In this document: positions 41,354 to 51,600 of the stretch, one piece after another
Layout: each line of letters starts with the position of its first letter
Numbering within the stretch: position 1 is the stretch's first letter
Translations under genes and position numbers: made by a program
Source: Bernardetia sp. ABR2-2B
GTDB taxonomy: Bacteria > Bacteroidota > Bacteroidia > Cytophagales > Bernardetiaceae
Length of the DNA: 64,000 nucleotides
Direction: 5' to 3'
NCBI RefSeq assembly: GCF_037126435.1
Contig: NZ_CP147020.1
Location: 2,097,293 to 2,161,292, forward strand
Notes under the pieces: model-generated
Database searches by the model: none
Told to the model about the DNA's origin: nothing
The model's input: only the letters and a program-made list of their open reading frames with translations

Positions 41354-41757
41354 TTATTTTCTCCAAAATACTTTTTTTAAGATATAAAGAAGCCAAATAA
41401 CTCCAAGTGATAGACAGATTATTCCCACAATAATTCCAATTATATATTTTTCTATTTTACTACTGCCATTCACATTCTCAAAATGATTACGTTTTTCATT
41501 GTATAAAACTTCTATAGAATCTGAAGGCGAAAAATTACTGTATTCTGTACTTCCTACATGAACACTATATTTCTCTTCATTGTGATAGAAGTTAAAGCAT
41601 TAAAACCATTAGTAACATATTTAGAATACAATTCAACTTTTATTATTTTACCAGACTCTAATGTATCTTGAGTTGCTAAGTATTCACTGTAAGTTACCTT
41701 TAGTAAAATAGAATGAATGAGTAACCAAATAAAGCAAACTATTAAATTTTTTGTCAT
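41354..41757 (-). pseudogene. DUF3592-like membrane protein, frameshifted
   Basis: ATG 41757 opens MTKNLIVCFIWLLIHSILLK and runs to an early stop. At the TTT run opposite 41594-41596, adding one T restores a frame reading FYHNEEKYSVHVGSTEYSNF, SPSDSIEVLYNEKRNHFEN and a second membrane helix (YIIGIIVGIICLSLGVIWL), ending at 41354. Together these give the two-helix DUF3592 architecture of the neighbour at 40756-41205. The 404-base length fits exactly one lost base. A sequencing error in a homopolymer would give the same picture. The terminator at 41781-41813 lies upstream and ends the next gene. Confidence 0.75.
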
Positions 41758-41780
41758 AATTATGAAATGTATTGAAATAA

Positions 41781-41813
41781 AAAAACTCGTAAAGCACAAT
41801 ACCTTACGAGTTT
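41781..41813 (-). terminator. Terminator of the cysteine desulfurase gene
   Basis: A perfect 10-bp stem pairs 41783-41792 with 41804-41813. It lies 36 bases after the minus-strand stop, and the left A-run reads as U-run on that strand. Confidence 0.75.
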
Positions 41814-41848
41814 CAAAATTAAATTAAAATCAAAAGTTCTACCTCATC

Positions 41849-43015
41849 CTACTTCGCCAAAACAGGGGCATAAATTTCATTTACTTTTTCTACAACATAA
41901 TCAATTTCTTCAATCGTGTTGTATTTGCTAAATGAAAAACGAACTGAAGGACGAGATGGGTCATTTTGAAGAGCCGTCAAAACGTGTGAACCAATTTCTG
42001 AACCACTAGAACACGCACTTCCACCCGATGCCGAAATTCCTTGAATATCCAAATTGAATAAAAGCATATCGCCCATATCTGATTTTGGAAACTGAACACT
42101 CAATACTTTTGGAAGTCCTGTTTCAAGGTTTCCAGATTCTCCATTAAAATTAACATCTTCGCCAAAAATACCTCTTAATTTCTCTATCATTCTGCTTTTT
42201 AGAGAAAGAATATGTTTTGTGTGAGCTTCTCTTTCTGAAAAAGAAATTTCTAATGCTTTTGCCAGTCCTACAATTCCAGCTACATTTTCTGTTCCTCCTC
42301 TCATGTTGCGTTCTTGCGCTCCTCCTGTTTGAAATGGACAAAAACCTGCATCGTGGCGAATATATAAAAATCCAATTCCCTTTGCTCCGTGAAACTTATG
42401 TGCCGAACCGACTAGATAATGAATAGGCAATTCTTGCAAATCCATTGGATAATATCCCATCGTCTGAACGGTATCAGAATGAAACATAGCATTGTGTTTT
42501 TCACAAATTTCTCCAGTTTGCTTCAAGTCTAGGATTGTTCCTATTTCGTTGTTTCCGTGCATGAGTGAAACTAAAGAGCGTTCGTTTTTGCTCAAAAGCT
42601 CTTCTAAATGATTCAAATCAACATTTCCTTTTCTATCAATATTTACTAGGCTTACCTTTACTTCTCCTCGTTTTTCCAATTCCTCAATCGTATGCAAAAC
42701 AGCATGATGCTCCAGAGGCGAAGTAATAATGTGCTTTAAATTATGCGAACGAACAGCACAACGGATAGTAGTATTATCAGCTTCCGTTCCTCCAGAAGTA
42801 AAAAATATTTCGGCTGGCGAAGTATTCAAAAGACTAGCAACAGTCTTTCGTGCTTTTTCAACAGCAGATTTTACAATTCTACCAGTAGAGTGCGTAGAAG
42901 AAGGATTGCCAAAGTGTTCTGTCAAAAATGGCATCATTTCATCTAAAACAGCTTTATCTAACTGTGTAGTGGCTGCATTGTCTAAATAAATACGAGAGGA
43001 AGAAGAATTTGACAT
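41849..43015 (-). CDS. Cysteine desulfurase (NifS/IscS family)
   Basis: The 388-residue PLP enzyme shows YLDNAATTQLD, PLP lysine Lys207 in GSAHKFHGAKGIGFLYIR and the catalytic loop Cys334 in SGGSACSSGSEIGSHVL. It removes sulfur from cysteine for Fe-S clusters or thio-modified tRNA. No iscU, iscR or sufB genes are nearby, so it could serve tRNA thiolation as well as Fe-S assembly. The promoter lies at 43171-43201, inside the end of the DoxX gene. Confidence 0.95.
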   Translation of the reverse strand: MSNSSSSRIYLDNAATTQLDKAVLDEMMPFLTEHFGNPSSTHSTGRIVKSAVEKARKTVASLLNTSPAEIFFTSGGTEADNTTIRCAVRSHNLKHIITSPLEHHAVLHTIEELEKRGEVKVSLVNIDRKGNVDLNHLEELLSKNERSLVSLMHGNNEIGTILDLKQTGEICEKHNAMFHSDTVQTMGYYPMDLQELPIHYLVGSAHKFHGAKGIGFLYIRHDAGFCPFQTGGAQERNMRGGTENVAGIVGLAKALEISFSEREAHTKHILSLKSRMIEKLRGIFGEDVNFNGESGNLETGLPKVLSVQFPKSDMGDMLLFNLDIQGISASGGSACSSGSEIGSHVLTALQNDPSRPSVRFSFSKYNTIEEIDYVVEKVNEIYAPVLAK

Positions 43016-43170
43016 AAATGGTATATGGATTTAGTATGAACAGCATTGTTTTCCAAACTATAAGGGTTTTAATTTAAGAATATCTTTCCCAGCTGTTCAA
43101 TATATTAAATGTGTTTTTGGTAAATGTTAAGTTGTTGATTATGAATTATTTAACCAACAATTAAAGTTTA

Positions 43171-43201
43171 CAAAGGTACATAGATTTTATAAAAAACTCA
43201 A
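43171..43201 (-). promoter_or_regulatory. Promoter of the cysteine desulfurase gene
   Basis: On the minus strand TTG (43199-43201) is followed after 20 bases by TACCTTTG (43171-43178), an exact TAnnTTTG with good spacing. The -33 part overlaps the last codons of the DoxX gene. It is the best-formed promoter in the window. Confidence 0.65.
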
Positions 43202-43848
43202 TTTTGAAATTCTTTTTTTGTAGCAATAGTTCTTTTATTACTCTTTGTTAGCCAAACCAAAAATGTAATCAAGCCAATCAAAAAACACGTTCCAAACCAA
43301 AAAAAGAGATTATATCTATCTGTATAAATTCGGTAAGAAGCTGTAAAAACAAATAAAATCAGTCCTGTTATTTGCCAAATAGTATCATACTCTAACCTTT
43401 CTGAGTTATCTTGAATTACTGGCTGATTGAAAAATATTCTAAGACTATTCCACTCCCAAAGAATAAGCATTGTATTTGCTAAAAGCATAAGTCCAGTAAT
43501 AAAAGGTGTTCCTCCAAACTCATACGAAAGAGTAATTATAAAAACATTGAGAATAATTGGATAAAAAAGAGCTGCACCCAACTTAGAATAGCGTTGAGTC
43601 ATCAAGAAAAAACCTGCTAAAAGCTGACCAAAACCCAAAAATTGCCAATACAAACCAGATTGATACATCGTTTCAAAAAAATGCCAAGCCGAATCAATCG
43701 GCATATCTGCACCACTATTTCTAACAAATCGATGTCCTTTTATTTTTACCAGACTAGCAAAAACAAACGCTCCTCCTATGAAATAACGAGTATAAATAAT
43801 GAAGATTTGTAGCCATTTTAATTCTTTAATTTTTAGAAGGAAATCCAC
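43198..43848 (-). CDS. DoxX-like membrane protein
   Basis: The 216-residue protein has about five membrane helices. The N-terminal RYFIGGAFVFASLVKIKGHR and LYWQFLGFGQLLAGFFLMTQ match the DoxX family, which includes quinol-oxidase subunits and proteins linked to sulfur or oxidative stress. The role here is unknown. It begins 12 bases after the SAM hydrolase gene ends, so the two are probably co-transcribed. Confidence 0.85.
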   Translation of the reverse strand: MDFLLKIKELKWLQIFIIYTRYFIGGAFVFASLVKIKGHRFVRNSGADMPIDSAWHFFETMYQSGLYWQFLGFGQLLAGFFLMTQRYSKLGAALFYPIILNVFIITLSYEFGGTPFITGLMLLANTMLILWEWNSLRIFFNQPVIQDNSERLEYDTIWQITGLILFVFTASYRIYTDRYNLFFWFGTCFLIGLITFLVWLTKSNKRTIATKKEFQN

Positions 43849-43860
43849 TTTTTTGGGTTT

Positions 43861-44625
43861 TTATTGTAAATATAAAATCACCTCATCTCCTTTTCTAAGA
43901 CGCAATTGTTTTTCTGCATTTTGTTCGGGCATAAAAATTTCTACTCTTCCAAAAGAACCATTGATAAGATTAGGCAATCTGTCGTTTCCTTCTAAGAAAT
44001 AATTACAAAACTTTGCATTTTGTTCTAACACTCGCCCATATTTTATGCCTTTTCTAGCTCTAAGATTGGTAAGTGCATTTCCGTATTTATCAAAAGAGAG
44101 TATTTCTCCTGTTACTGTTTTTTCTTCCTCGTTGTAGGTACTGAATGGATAATTGAGATACCAATCGTACTGAATTTCTTCTCCCATATTTTCCATCGAA
44201 ATTCCATTGGCAAGATGTGCAGCTATGGGCGCAAAAATATCTCTTCCGTGAAAACTATTGGCATCACTTTCAAGCATATAAGTTTTATTTGTAATCTCCA
44301 CACATTGTTCTATATCTTCAATGGCTGTAATCAAATCTAAAACACCATTATGAGGAGCAACAAAATAATAACCTCCACTTTTGACGATAATCGGCTGCCT
44401 ATCACTTCCCACCCCAGGGTCAATGACACACAAAAAAATTGTTCCTTTTGGAAAATAACTATAATGTGCTTCTAATAGCAATGCACCACGCAAAATATCA
44501 TAATCTGGAACAGAATGCGCTAAATCTATTAAATTTACATGAGGAGAAAGCGATTTTATAACGCCCTTCATAACGCCAACAAAACCATCTTGATAACCAA
44601 AATCAGTAAGTAAAACAATATTCAT
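43861..44625 (-). CDS. SAM hydroxide adenosyltransferase (DUF62, fluorinase-like)
   Basis: The protein (254 residues from ATG 44625) has the fluorinase/chlorinase superfamily pattern: NIVLLTDFGYQDGFVGVMKG, CVIDPGVGSDRQPI, FVAPHNGVLDLITA and SFHGRDIFAPIAAHLANG. Most bacterial members hydrolyse S-adenosylmethionine to adenosine and methionine. I see no reason to expect halogenation. Seven residues of the longer frame were dropped because homologues begin at MNIVLLTDFG. Confidence 0.9.
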   Translation of the reverse strand: MNIVLLTDFGYQDGFVGVMKGVIKSLSPHVNLIDLAHSVPDYDILRGALLLEAHYSYFPKGTIFLCVIDPGVGSDRQPIIVKSGGYYFVAPHNGVLDLITAIEDIEQCVEITNKTYMLESDANSFHGRDIFAPIAAHLANGISMENMGEEIQYDWYLNYPFSTYNEEEKTVTGEILSFDKYGNALTNLRARKGIKYGRVLEQNAKFCNYFLEGNDRLPNLINGSFGRVEIFMPEQNAEKQLRLRKGDEVILYLQ

Positions 44626-44883
44626 ATTTAATCCTTTTGCTTGCATTTTATTTTTGTGATTTTTACTGCAAAATGAAAAAGCAATATACGTAAAGATTAT
44701 GTTTTATGTCTTGCACTATCTCAAATTTATTTCTTATTTTAATAAGCACAAAAACCTTTTTATAGATTAAAATCTTTTTAGAAATTTGATTATCAATGTT
44801 TTATTCCTAATTTTCTATTCTAACAATCAAATACGTAAAAAATAACTTATCTCACTTACCTTACTCAAGAACTTAGCATCAGA

Positions 44884-46161
44884 ATGGAAAATACAGTTCA
44901 AGCTTTCTTGAAAAATGAACACCTTCAACGCAGCAAAAATATTACTTATCTAGTATATTTTTTATTTATCTCCATGACATTGAGCTTTCTACCTGATATT
45001 TATTTGGGATTATGGGATAACTTATGGTATTGGTTTATAATTGTCTTTTATTTGTCTAGTGTTATTATCATTAAAAAATACTTTGGTACAGAATATTCTG
45101 CCCATTGGTTTTTAATCGGCTTCAATTTGACAGTATTTTACTTTTCTAGTGCTATTGGAAGAAATAGTAATCTACATTTATTATTTTTCGTTATTATCCT
45201 TCTAATTCCTTCCGTTCTCAATGTTCGTTCTAAGCGATATGTTATTTTTCATACCATCTTACCTTTATTGCTTGTATTGATTCTGGTCTTGCTTGATTTT
45301 AACATTTTTCCTCGTTATGCTCAAATCAATCCGTATTATGAAAATATCTTTGGAAAAGTGAATATGATTTTACTTTTCATTGTCCTCCCTGTTGTCGTCT
45401 GGATTTTGGTAAGGTCATATCAAAATATATTCAATCAGCTTTTAGAATCAGAGAAAGTATTGATTAATAAGAATACAGAACTCTCCAAAACCAATAAAGA
45501 ATTAGATAACTTTGTGTATAGTGTCAGCCACGATTTACGTGCGCCTATTTCCTCTGTCTTGGGATTGATTGCTATTTCCAAATTAGAAAAAGACCCTCAA
45601 CAGCTTATTCATTACGAAAACCTAAAAGAAAAAAGTCTTTTAAAACTAGATTCTTTCATCAAAGATATTTTAGACTTTTCTCGTAATTCTCGTATCGAAA
45701 TAAAGCCTCAAAAAATAAACTGGCAAGACTACCTGACCGAGCTAACAAAAGAGTTTGAATATTTGCCAGAAGCAAAGGATATCGAAGTAGAAATAAATAT
45801 AAAACAAGAAGTAGATTTTTATGCAGATAAATATCGTACAGGAATTGTTTTTAACAATATAATCTCCAATGCTTTTCGCTACTCTGACAAGCAAAAAGAA
45901 TTTCGCTTTATCAAAATCTTTGGAAATACATATAAAGAAAAAGTTTGTATTACTATTCAAGATAATGGAATAGGAATAAAAGAAGAACATCAAAAGAAAA
46001 TATTTGATATGTTTTATAGAGCCAGCGAAGATAGCAAAGGCTCTGGATTGGGACTTTATATCTTGAAAGAAACATTAGAAAAGATAAATGGATGGGTCAA
46101 GGTAGAGTCAGAAGTAGGTAAAGGTTCTCTTTTTTATATAGAAATTCCGAATCTGAAATAA
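44884..46161 (+). CDS. Membrane sensor histidine kinase
   Basis: The 425-residue protein has six hydrophobic segments (residues about 22-190), no large extracellular domain, then a short coiled coil and the HisKA phospho-acceptor (FVYSVSHDLRAPISSVLGL). The ATPase follows: N box IVFNNIISNAFRYSD, G1 IQDNGIGIKEEHQKK, F box FDMFYRASEDS, G2 GSGLGLYILKETL. It resembles Bacteroidota bacteriophytochrome-type kinases without the chromophore domain. No response regulator is adjacent, so the partner is unknown. Confidence 0.93.
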   Translation: MENTVQAFLKNEHLQRSKNITYLVYFLFISMTLSFLPDIYLGLWDNLWYWFIIVFYLSSVIIIKKYFGTEYSAHWFLIGFNLTVFYFSSAIGRNSNLHLLFFVIILLIPSVLNVRSKRYVIFHTILPLLLVLILVLLDFNIFPRYAQINPYYENIFGKVNMILLFIVLPVVVWILVRSYQNIFNQLLESEKVLINKNTELSKTNKELDNFVYSVSHDLRAPISSVLGLIAISKLEKDPQQLIHYENLKEKSLLKLDSFIKDILDFSRNSRIEIKPQKINWQDYLTELTKEFEYLPEAKDIEVEINIKQEVDFYADKYRTGIVFNNIISNAFRYSDKQKEFRFIKIFGNTYKEKVCITIQDNGIGIKEEHQKKIFDMFYRASEDSKGSGLGLYILKETLEKINGWVKVESEVGKGSLFYIEIPNLK

Positions 46162-46241
46162 ATCAATTTTAAATTATTAAATAATTTATCGACTTTTGTA
46201 ATACTAGAAATTTACAACACAAAAAAACACCTCAAAACCTC

Positions 46242-47762
46242 ATGAGCATTACCAAAATCACAAAAGTTCTCATCGCCAATCGTGGAGAAATTACGCTTCG
46301 CATTATTCGTTCTTGTAAAGAAATGGGTATCAAAACGGTAGCTGTTTTTAGTGAAGCTGATAGATTAGCTCCTCATGTTCGTGCTGCTGATGAGGCTATT
46401 TGTGTAGGTGCGCCACCTTCGGCTGAGTCGTATTTGCGTGGAGACAAAATTATTGAAGCAGCCAAAACAACAGGCGCACAGGCTATTCATCCAGGTTATG
46501 GATTTTTGTCAGAAAATGCAGACTTTGCTCGTAAAGTAAAAGAAGCAGGACTTATTTTTATTGCCCCTTCGCCAGAAGCGATTGAGGTAATGGGAAGTAA
46601 ATTGGCCGCCAAAAACGCTGTTTCAGAATATGATATTCCAATGGTACCAGGAATTAATCATGCTGTTGAGGATATTGCAGAAGCCAAAAAAGAAGCTGCC
46701 CAAATTGGCTATCCAATTTTGGTAAAAGCAAGTGCTGGAGGTGGAGGAAAAGGAATGCGTGTAGTAGAAAAAGAAGAAGAGTTTGAAGAGCAAATGAAAC
46801 GTGCTGTTAGTGAAGCGCAATCAGCTTTTGGAGATGGTGCTGTTTTTATTGAAAAATATATTGGTTCGCCACGTCATATCGAAATTCAGATTTTGGGAGA
46901 TACTCACGGAAATATCTTGTATCTTTTCGAAAGAGAATGTTCAGTTCAGCGTCGTCATCAAAAAGTAGTAGAAGAAGCTCCTTCGGCTGTCGTGGATGAC
47001 AAAATGCGTAAGGCAATGGGAGAGGCTGCCGTAAATGTAGCTAGAGCTTGTAATTACTACGGCGCAGGAACGGTAGAGTTTATTGTAGATGAAGAGTTGA
47101 ATTTTTATTTCTTAGAAATGAATACTCGTTTGCAGGTAGAACACCCAATTACAGAACAGATTACAGGAATCGATTTAGTAAAAGAACAAATCAAAATTGC
47201 AGAAGGACGAGAAATTTCTTTCAAACAAGAAGATTTAAAAATTAATGGTCATTCTATCGAAGTTCGTGTCTATGCTGAAGACCCAGTAAATAACTTTTTA
47301 CCAAATGTGGGAAAAGTAGTGGAGTATGACACTCCAAAAGGCTTGGGAGTACGTGTAGATGATGGTTTTGAGCAGGGAATGGAAGTGCCTATTTTTTATG
47401 ATTCAATGATTGCCAAACTCATTACTTTTGGAAAAGATAGAGAAGAAGCGATGGACAGAATGATAAGAGCAATAGACGAATACAAAATTTCTGGAATACA
47501 AACGACTTTACCTTTCTGTAAGTTTGTAATGAAACATGAGGCTTTCAGAAGTGGTAATTTTAGTACAAAATTCGTAGAAAATCATTTCAAGCCTGAATAT
47601 TTAGAAGCAGAGACTTCAAAAGAAGAAGAAGAAATTGCTGTGGCAATCGTAAGTCAGCTTTTGGAAAATGGAAAAAAGAAAAGTATAGCTGTTTCTGATT
47701 CTACTGAAAAAAACAATTCTAGTGGAATGAGTGATTGGAGAAAAAAACGTAGTATTTCCTAA
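46242..47762 (+). CDS. accC: Biotin carboxylase (acetyl/propionyl-CoA carboxylase subunit)
   Basis: The 506-residue protein has the biotin-carboxylase fold: KVLIANRGEITLRIIRSCKE, HPGYGFLSENADFARKV, the Gly-rich ATP loop ILVKASAGGGGKGMRVV, FIEKYIGSPRHIEIQILGD and NTRLQVEHPITEQITGIDLV. It carboxylates the biotin on the carrier protein using ATP and bicarbonate. About 45 residues beyond the usual end form an acidic, then Ser-rich tail (DWRKKRSIS). No accB or carboxyltransferase gene is next to it. A bidirectional terminator follows. Confidence 0.95.
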   Translation: MSITKITKVLIANRGEITLRIIRSCKEMGIKTVAVFSEADRLAPHVRAADEAICVGAPPSAESYLRGDKIIEAAKTTGAQAIHPGYGFLSENADFARKVKEAGLIFIAPSPEAIEVMGSKLAAKNAVSEYDIPMVPGINHAVEDIAEAKKEAAQIGYPILVKASAGGGGKGMRVVEKEEEFEEQMKRAVSEAQSAFGDGAVFIEKYIGSPRHIEIQILGDTHGNILYLFERECSVQRRHQKVVEEAPSAVVDDKMRKAMGEAAVNVARACNYYGAGTVEFIVDEELNFYFLEMNTRLQVEHPITEQITGIDLVKEQIKIAEGREISFKQEDLKINGHSIEVRVYAEDPVNNFLPNVGKVVEYDTPKGLGVRVDDGFEQGMEVPIFYDSMIAKLITFGKDREEAMDRMIRAIDEYKISGIQTTLPFCKFVMKHEAFRSGNFSTKFVENHFKPEYLEAETSKEEEEIAVAIVSQLLENGKKKSIAVSDSTEKNNSSGMSDWRKKRSIS

Positions 47763-47797
47763 GATAAAGGATTAAATTCAGAGACTTTTTTTATAGC

Positions 47798-47848
47798 AAA
47801 AAACCATTTCTAAACTAAGAAAATTAGTTTGGAAATGGTTTTTTTTTA
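47798..47848. terminator. Bidirectional terminator after accC
   Basis: A 21-bp stem with a single T-G wobble pairs 47798-47818 with 47824-47844, with an A-run on the left and a T-run to 47848 on the right. It serves accC and the converging lipoprotein gene. Confidence 0.92.
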
Positions 47849-47868
47849 AGCAATTAATTCTAAGATTA

Positions 47869-48663
47869 TTAAGACTCATCACATTCTTCTGTAACATCCT
47901 CAAATAAAGATTCAAATTGATTATAAAACTTTTCATTCTCATCATTTTGAATGACTGAATTGACACAATTCCACCAACCATAAGTTAAGAGTTGCGTAGT
48001 TGCATATTCTATAGCTTGAGGTGTTTTAGCATCTTGTTCAAAATTATCTAATGAAGACTGTGGATAAGACCCACTTCTTACTCTTTCTTCTATCATTTCT
48101 CTACATACTTGTACTGTATTTTCATTTTGTGCTATAATAGCATCAGCATATTTTTGACAATCCAATGGAGAATATTCCAATACTTTTGGATTTTGATAAG
48201 CCTCAATAGCTCTCTTCTTGAAACGATATTCTATTTCTAGCTCTTCTATTTTTCTCCTCTGTATAGTCATATATTTAATTGGAATTTTTACTGACCAAAG
48301 ATATGCTGTTTTTTCATTGTGTTCTTTATCTAAATCTCCTAAACTCAAAGTATTAATTTTTTCATAATCAGAAACTGTAACAGGAGTTTGTAAAATTACT
48401 CCCATTGTACTAATATCAAACAAGTTTTTAATTTCCTCTCTTTTGTATTTTGTAGTATCATAAGTTCCCTTGTAATCACACAACCCATAATGCCAACTAA
48501 AAACACCTTTTGGGTCTGTATTAATATCTGTTTCAACAACTGTACTTTTTGTAGTATCAATATTAGAAACTTTTTCTGAAGTAACAGTTTGATTAGTACA
48601 AGAAAAAATTAGTGATAAAAGAAATAATGAAACACTAAATTTTAGAGTAAAATACTTTTTCAT
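47869..48663 (-). CDS. Lipoprotein of unknown function
   Basis: The 264-residue protein has a lipoprotein signal (KFSVSLFLLSLIFSC). The rest is hydrophilic, with LCDYKGTYDTTKYKREEIKN and a helical C-terminal half (IEERVRSGSYPQSSLDNFEQ) that ends acidic (FEDVTEECDES). I recognise no domain. It lies 27 bases downstream of the GH3-type fusion gene, so the two are probably co-transcribed and both act in the envelope. Confidence 0.7.
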   Translation of the reverse strand: MKKYFTLKFSVSLFLLSLIFSCTNQTVTSEKVSNIDTTKSTVVETDINTDPKGVFSWHYGLCDYKGTYDTTKYKREEIKNLFDISTMGVILQTPVTVSDYEKINTLSLGDLDKEHNEKTAYLWSVKIPIKYMTIQRRKIEELEIEYRFKKRAIEAYQNPKVLEYSPLDCQKYADAIIAQNENTVQVCREMIEERVRSGSYPQSSLDNFEQDAKTPQAIEYATTQLLTYGWWNCVNSVIQNDENEKFYNQFESLFEDVTEECDES

Positions 48664-48690
48664 GATATATACTTTTTTGATAGAAAACTA

Positions 48691-51600
48691 CTATTCGATA
48701 ACTGACTGAAAAACAACCTCTAACATACGTGTACGAGTTCCTTTTCTTATTAATTTCTTGTTGGTCTCATCTGGATAAGTTCGGTTAGATAAAAATATAA
48801 AAACGATTCCTTTGTCTGCGTCTGCCCAAGCAGCCGTTCCTGTAAAACCTGTATGTCCAAAAGTATTTTCAGAAGCATAAATAGTAGCAGGGATTTTCTT
48901 GCCTTTTACTGATTTATCAAAGCCTAAACCTCTTCTTCCTCCGTTTATTTGCCTTTTAGTAAACTCATCAACTACTTTTTTATCAAAGTATTGAACACCT
49001 CCATAATTTCCACCTTGAAGGAAAGTTTGCATCAAAATAGCTACATCATTAGCATTAGCAAATATTCCTGCGTGTCCACTCACTCCTCCCAAAATAGCTG
49101 TTGAATAATCATGAACAATACCACGTACCTCATCTTTGCGAAAGAGATTATCTACTGAGCTAGGTACAATCTGACTTGGGTTATGCTTATAAAGTGGATG
49201 ATAACTTGCTGTTGAGAGACCTAATGGATTATAAAAACTATTTTCTACCAAGTAATCCAATGAAGTACCTGAAACCCTTGCTACTAACTGATTGAGTATA
49301 TAAAAACCTCTATCACTATATCTATAACTGTACGAACCGTCGGCACGTTTGTTTCTCATAGGAGAATCTACTACCCAATGCCACATACTATCCTTTATAC
49401 CAGCTTTTGCATATAAATTTGATGTGATTTCTTCGCAATATTCTTCATCACAATGGTTGTTATAAAATTTTGCATAATTCTCTTCTTCTGAAAAAGTTTC
49501 AAACCAACCAGGCATGTTGCTTGTATATCCTCCTCTGTGCATCAGAATCTGACGAGCCGTAACCCTTCCCTGCTCCGTACTGTCTAATTCAGTCAGATAA
49601 GTAGAAATAGGAACATCTAAATCAATTTTCTTTTCATTTACAAGCTTTATCATCGCAGGAGCAGTCGCTAATATTTTCGTCAGAGAAGCCAAATCATAAA
49701 TAGATTCATTTTCTACTTTTTGCTTTTTATCATACTTAAAATGTCCATACGATTTTTGAAAAACAACCGTTGAATCTTTTATAACAACAACCTGACAACC
49801 AGGGGTTGCTTTATATTTTATTGCTTCATTTGCTAACCAATCAATTCTATGATTCATGTATTCAGAGTTCATTCCACTTCCTTCTGGATAATCTGAATAC
49901 CTTAACCTTTCTAGCTCTTTGGTTGTAAATCCATCACCTTCTTTTATCTTTTCTCCTGCCGAAACTGGAACACGAGCTTGTGTCTTAACTGCACCAAACA
50001 AAACTTGTGGAACAGCTTTTTGCATAGTTTCATTTTCTACATAAGCAGCTACAAGGTGCTTTTGGTCTTCAAATTTTTCTAAACTATAAGCGTGACCAAA
50101 ATCTACAACAACAACATTTTTACCTACATCTTGTAATTCTTTGACAAATTTTTGCGTTGCTGCCGAAATCCCAAAGGTCTTACTAACAGAAAACTGATTG
50201 ACACCAAAAACACCTACAATAATCGTATTTTTGTTAGATAATTTTGCTTTTGCAGATGATAAGGCAGAAGTAGAAACAGAAGGAATAATAACATGCTCAA
50301 AAGATGCATAATTAGAAAGCATTTTTTGAAAGGCATTTCCCTCTTTTTCATTTATTACAACACAGCCAAAAGAAAGCGTATCTAACTTTTGAAAAGGAAT
50401 TAAGTTGTTTTCATTTCTGACAATTGTAACGGCTTTTTGATGTAGTTTTTCATTCAAAACATTTGCCTTTGCATTATTCAAATCTTCATCCAGTCCTTTT
50501 AATTCTATTGGTTTGAAATCGTTTAAGCCTACAAAATATTTTGCTCTCAATACTTTTTTTACTCGTTCTTCAATTTCTGCCTCTGATATTTTTCCTTCTT
50601 CTACTGCCTTTTTAATAAGTGCAATTCCTTTTGGAATACTTGCAGGATAAAGTAATACATCATTTCCTGCTAAAATAGCTTGTACGTTTCCTTCATCTGG
50701 TGTAAAATTAGCTGATAAACCTTTCATATTCATAGCATCAGTAAAAATCAAACCATCAAAACCTAATTCTTCTTTGAGTAAATCTGTAACTACATTTTTT
50801 GAAAGCGTTGTGGGAATATTTTCTGTACTATCATACGCAGGAACATTCAGATGTGCCACCATTACTGACAAAACAGAATCAGCAAAAAGACGTTTGAAAG
50901 GATATAATTCAAGTTCAGAAAGGCGTTTTTTGTCGTGCGTAAGTTGTGGAAGTGTATAATGTGAATCTGAATCTGTGTCACCATGACCGGGGAAATGTTT
51001 GGCAGTTGCTATGATTCCTCCGTCTTGCATTCCGTTGGTATAAGCGATTCCATTTTTGGCAACTCTATATTTATTTTCTCCAAAAGAGCGAGTACCGATA
51101 ACAGGGTTTTTTGGGTTGCTATTAACATCAATAACTGGCGCAAAATTGACATGAACACCTAAGCGCAAACACTGACGAGCCACTTCTTTTCCCAAATCAT
51201 AAACGGCAAGTGAATCATTCATTGCTCCCAAAACCATCTGACGAGGATAACTGATTGTATTTTTTAGGCGCATTCCTAATCCCCATTCGGCATCCATTGC
51301 AATCAAGAGAGGAATATTTGCTTTTGCTTGATAACGGTTGGTAAGTTCAGCTTGTTTTTGTGGCGTTCCTTGAAAAAATATCAGTCCACCAATCTTGTAT
51401 TTTGTGATAAAATTATCAATTTCCTTATAATGACTTTCATTTCTATTAGAGTAAGCAGCAATCATAAAAAGCTGTGCTATTTTCTGTTCTAAATCCAACT
51501 TAGAGAGTTCTTGATTAACCCATTTTTCTTGTTTTTGCCATTTTATTTGGTCTATTCGCTGCTTTTCTTCTGCTACTGCTTTGGCAATTGTTTGTGTGCT

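Noticed and set aside
43861-44625. Fluorinase or chlorinase for halogenated metabolites
   Set aside because: The sequence fits the common SAM-hydrolase branch and no halogen-metabolism genes are near.
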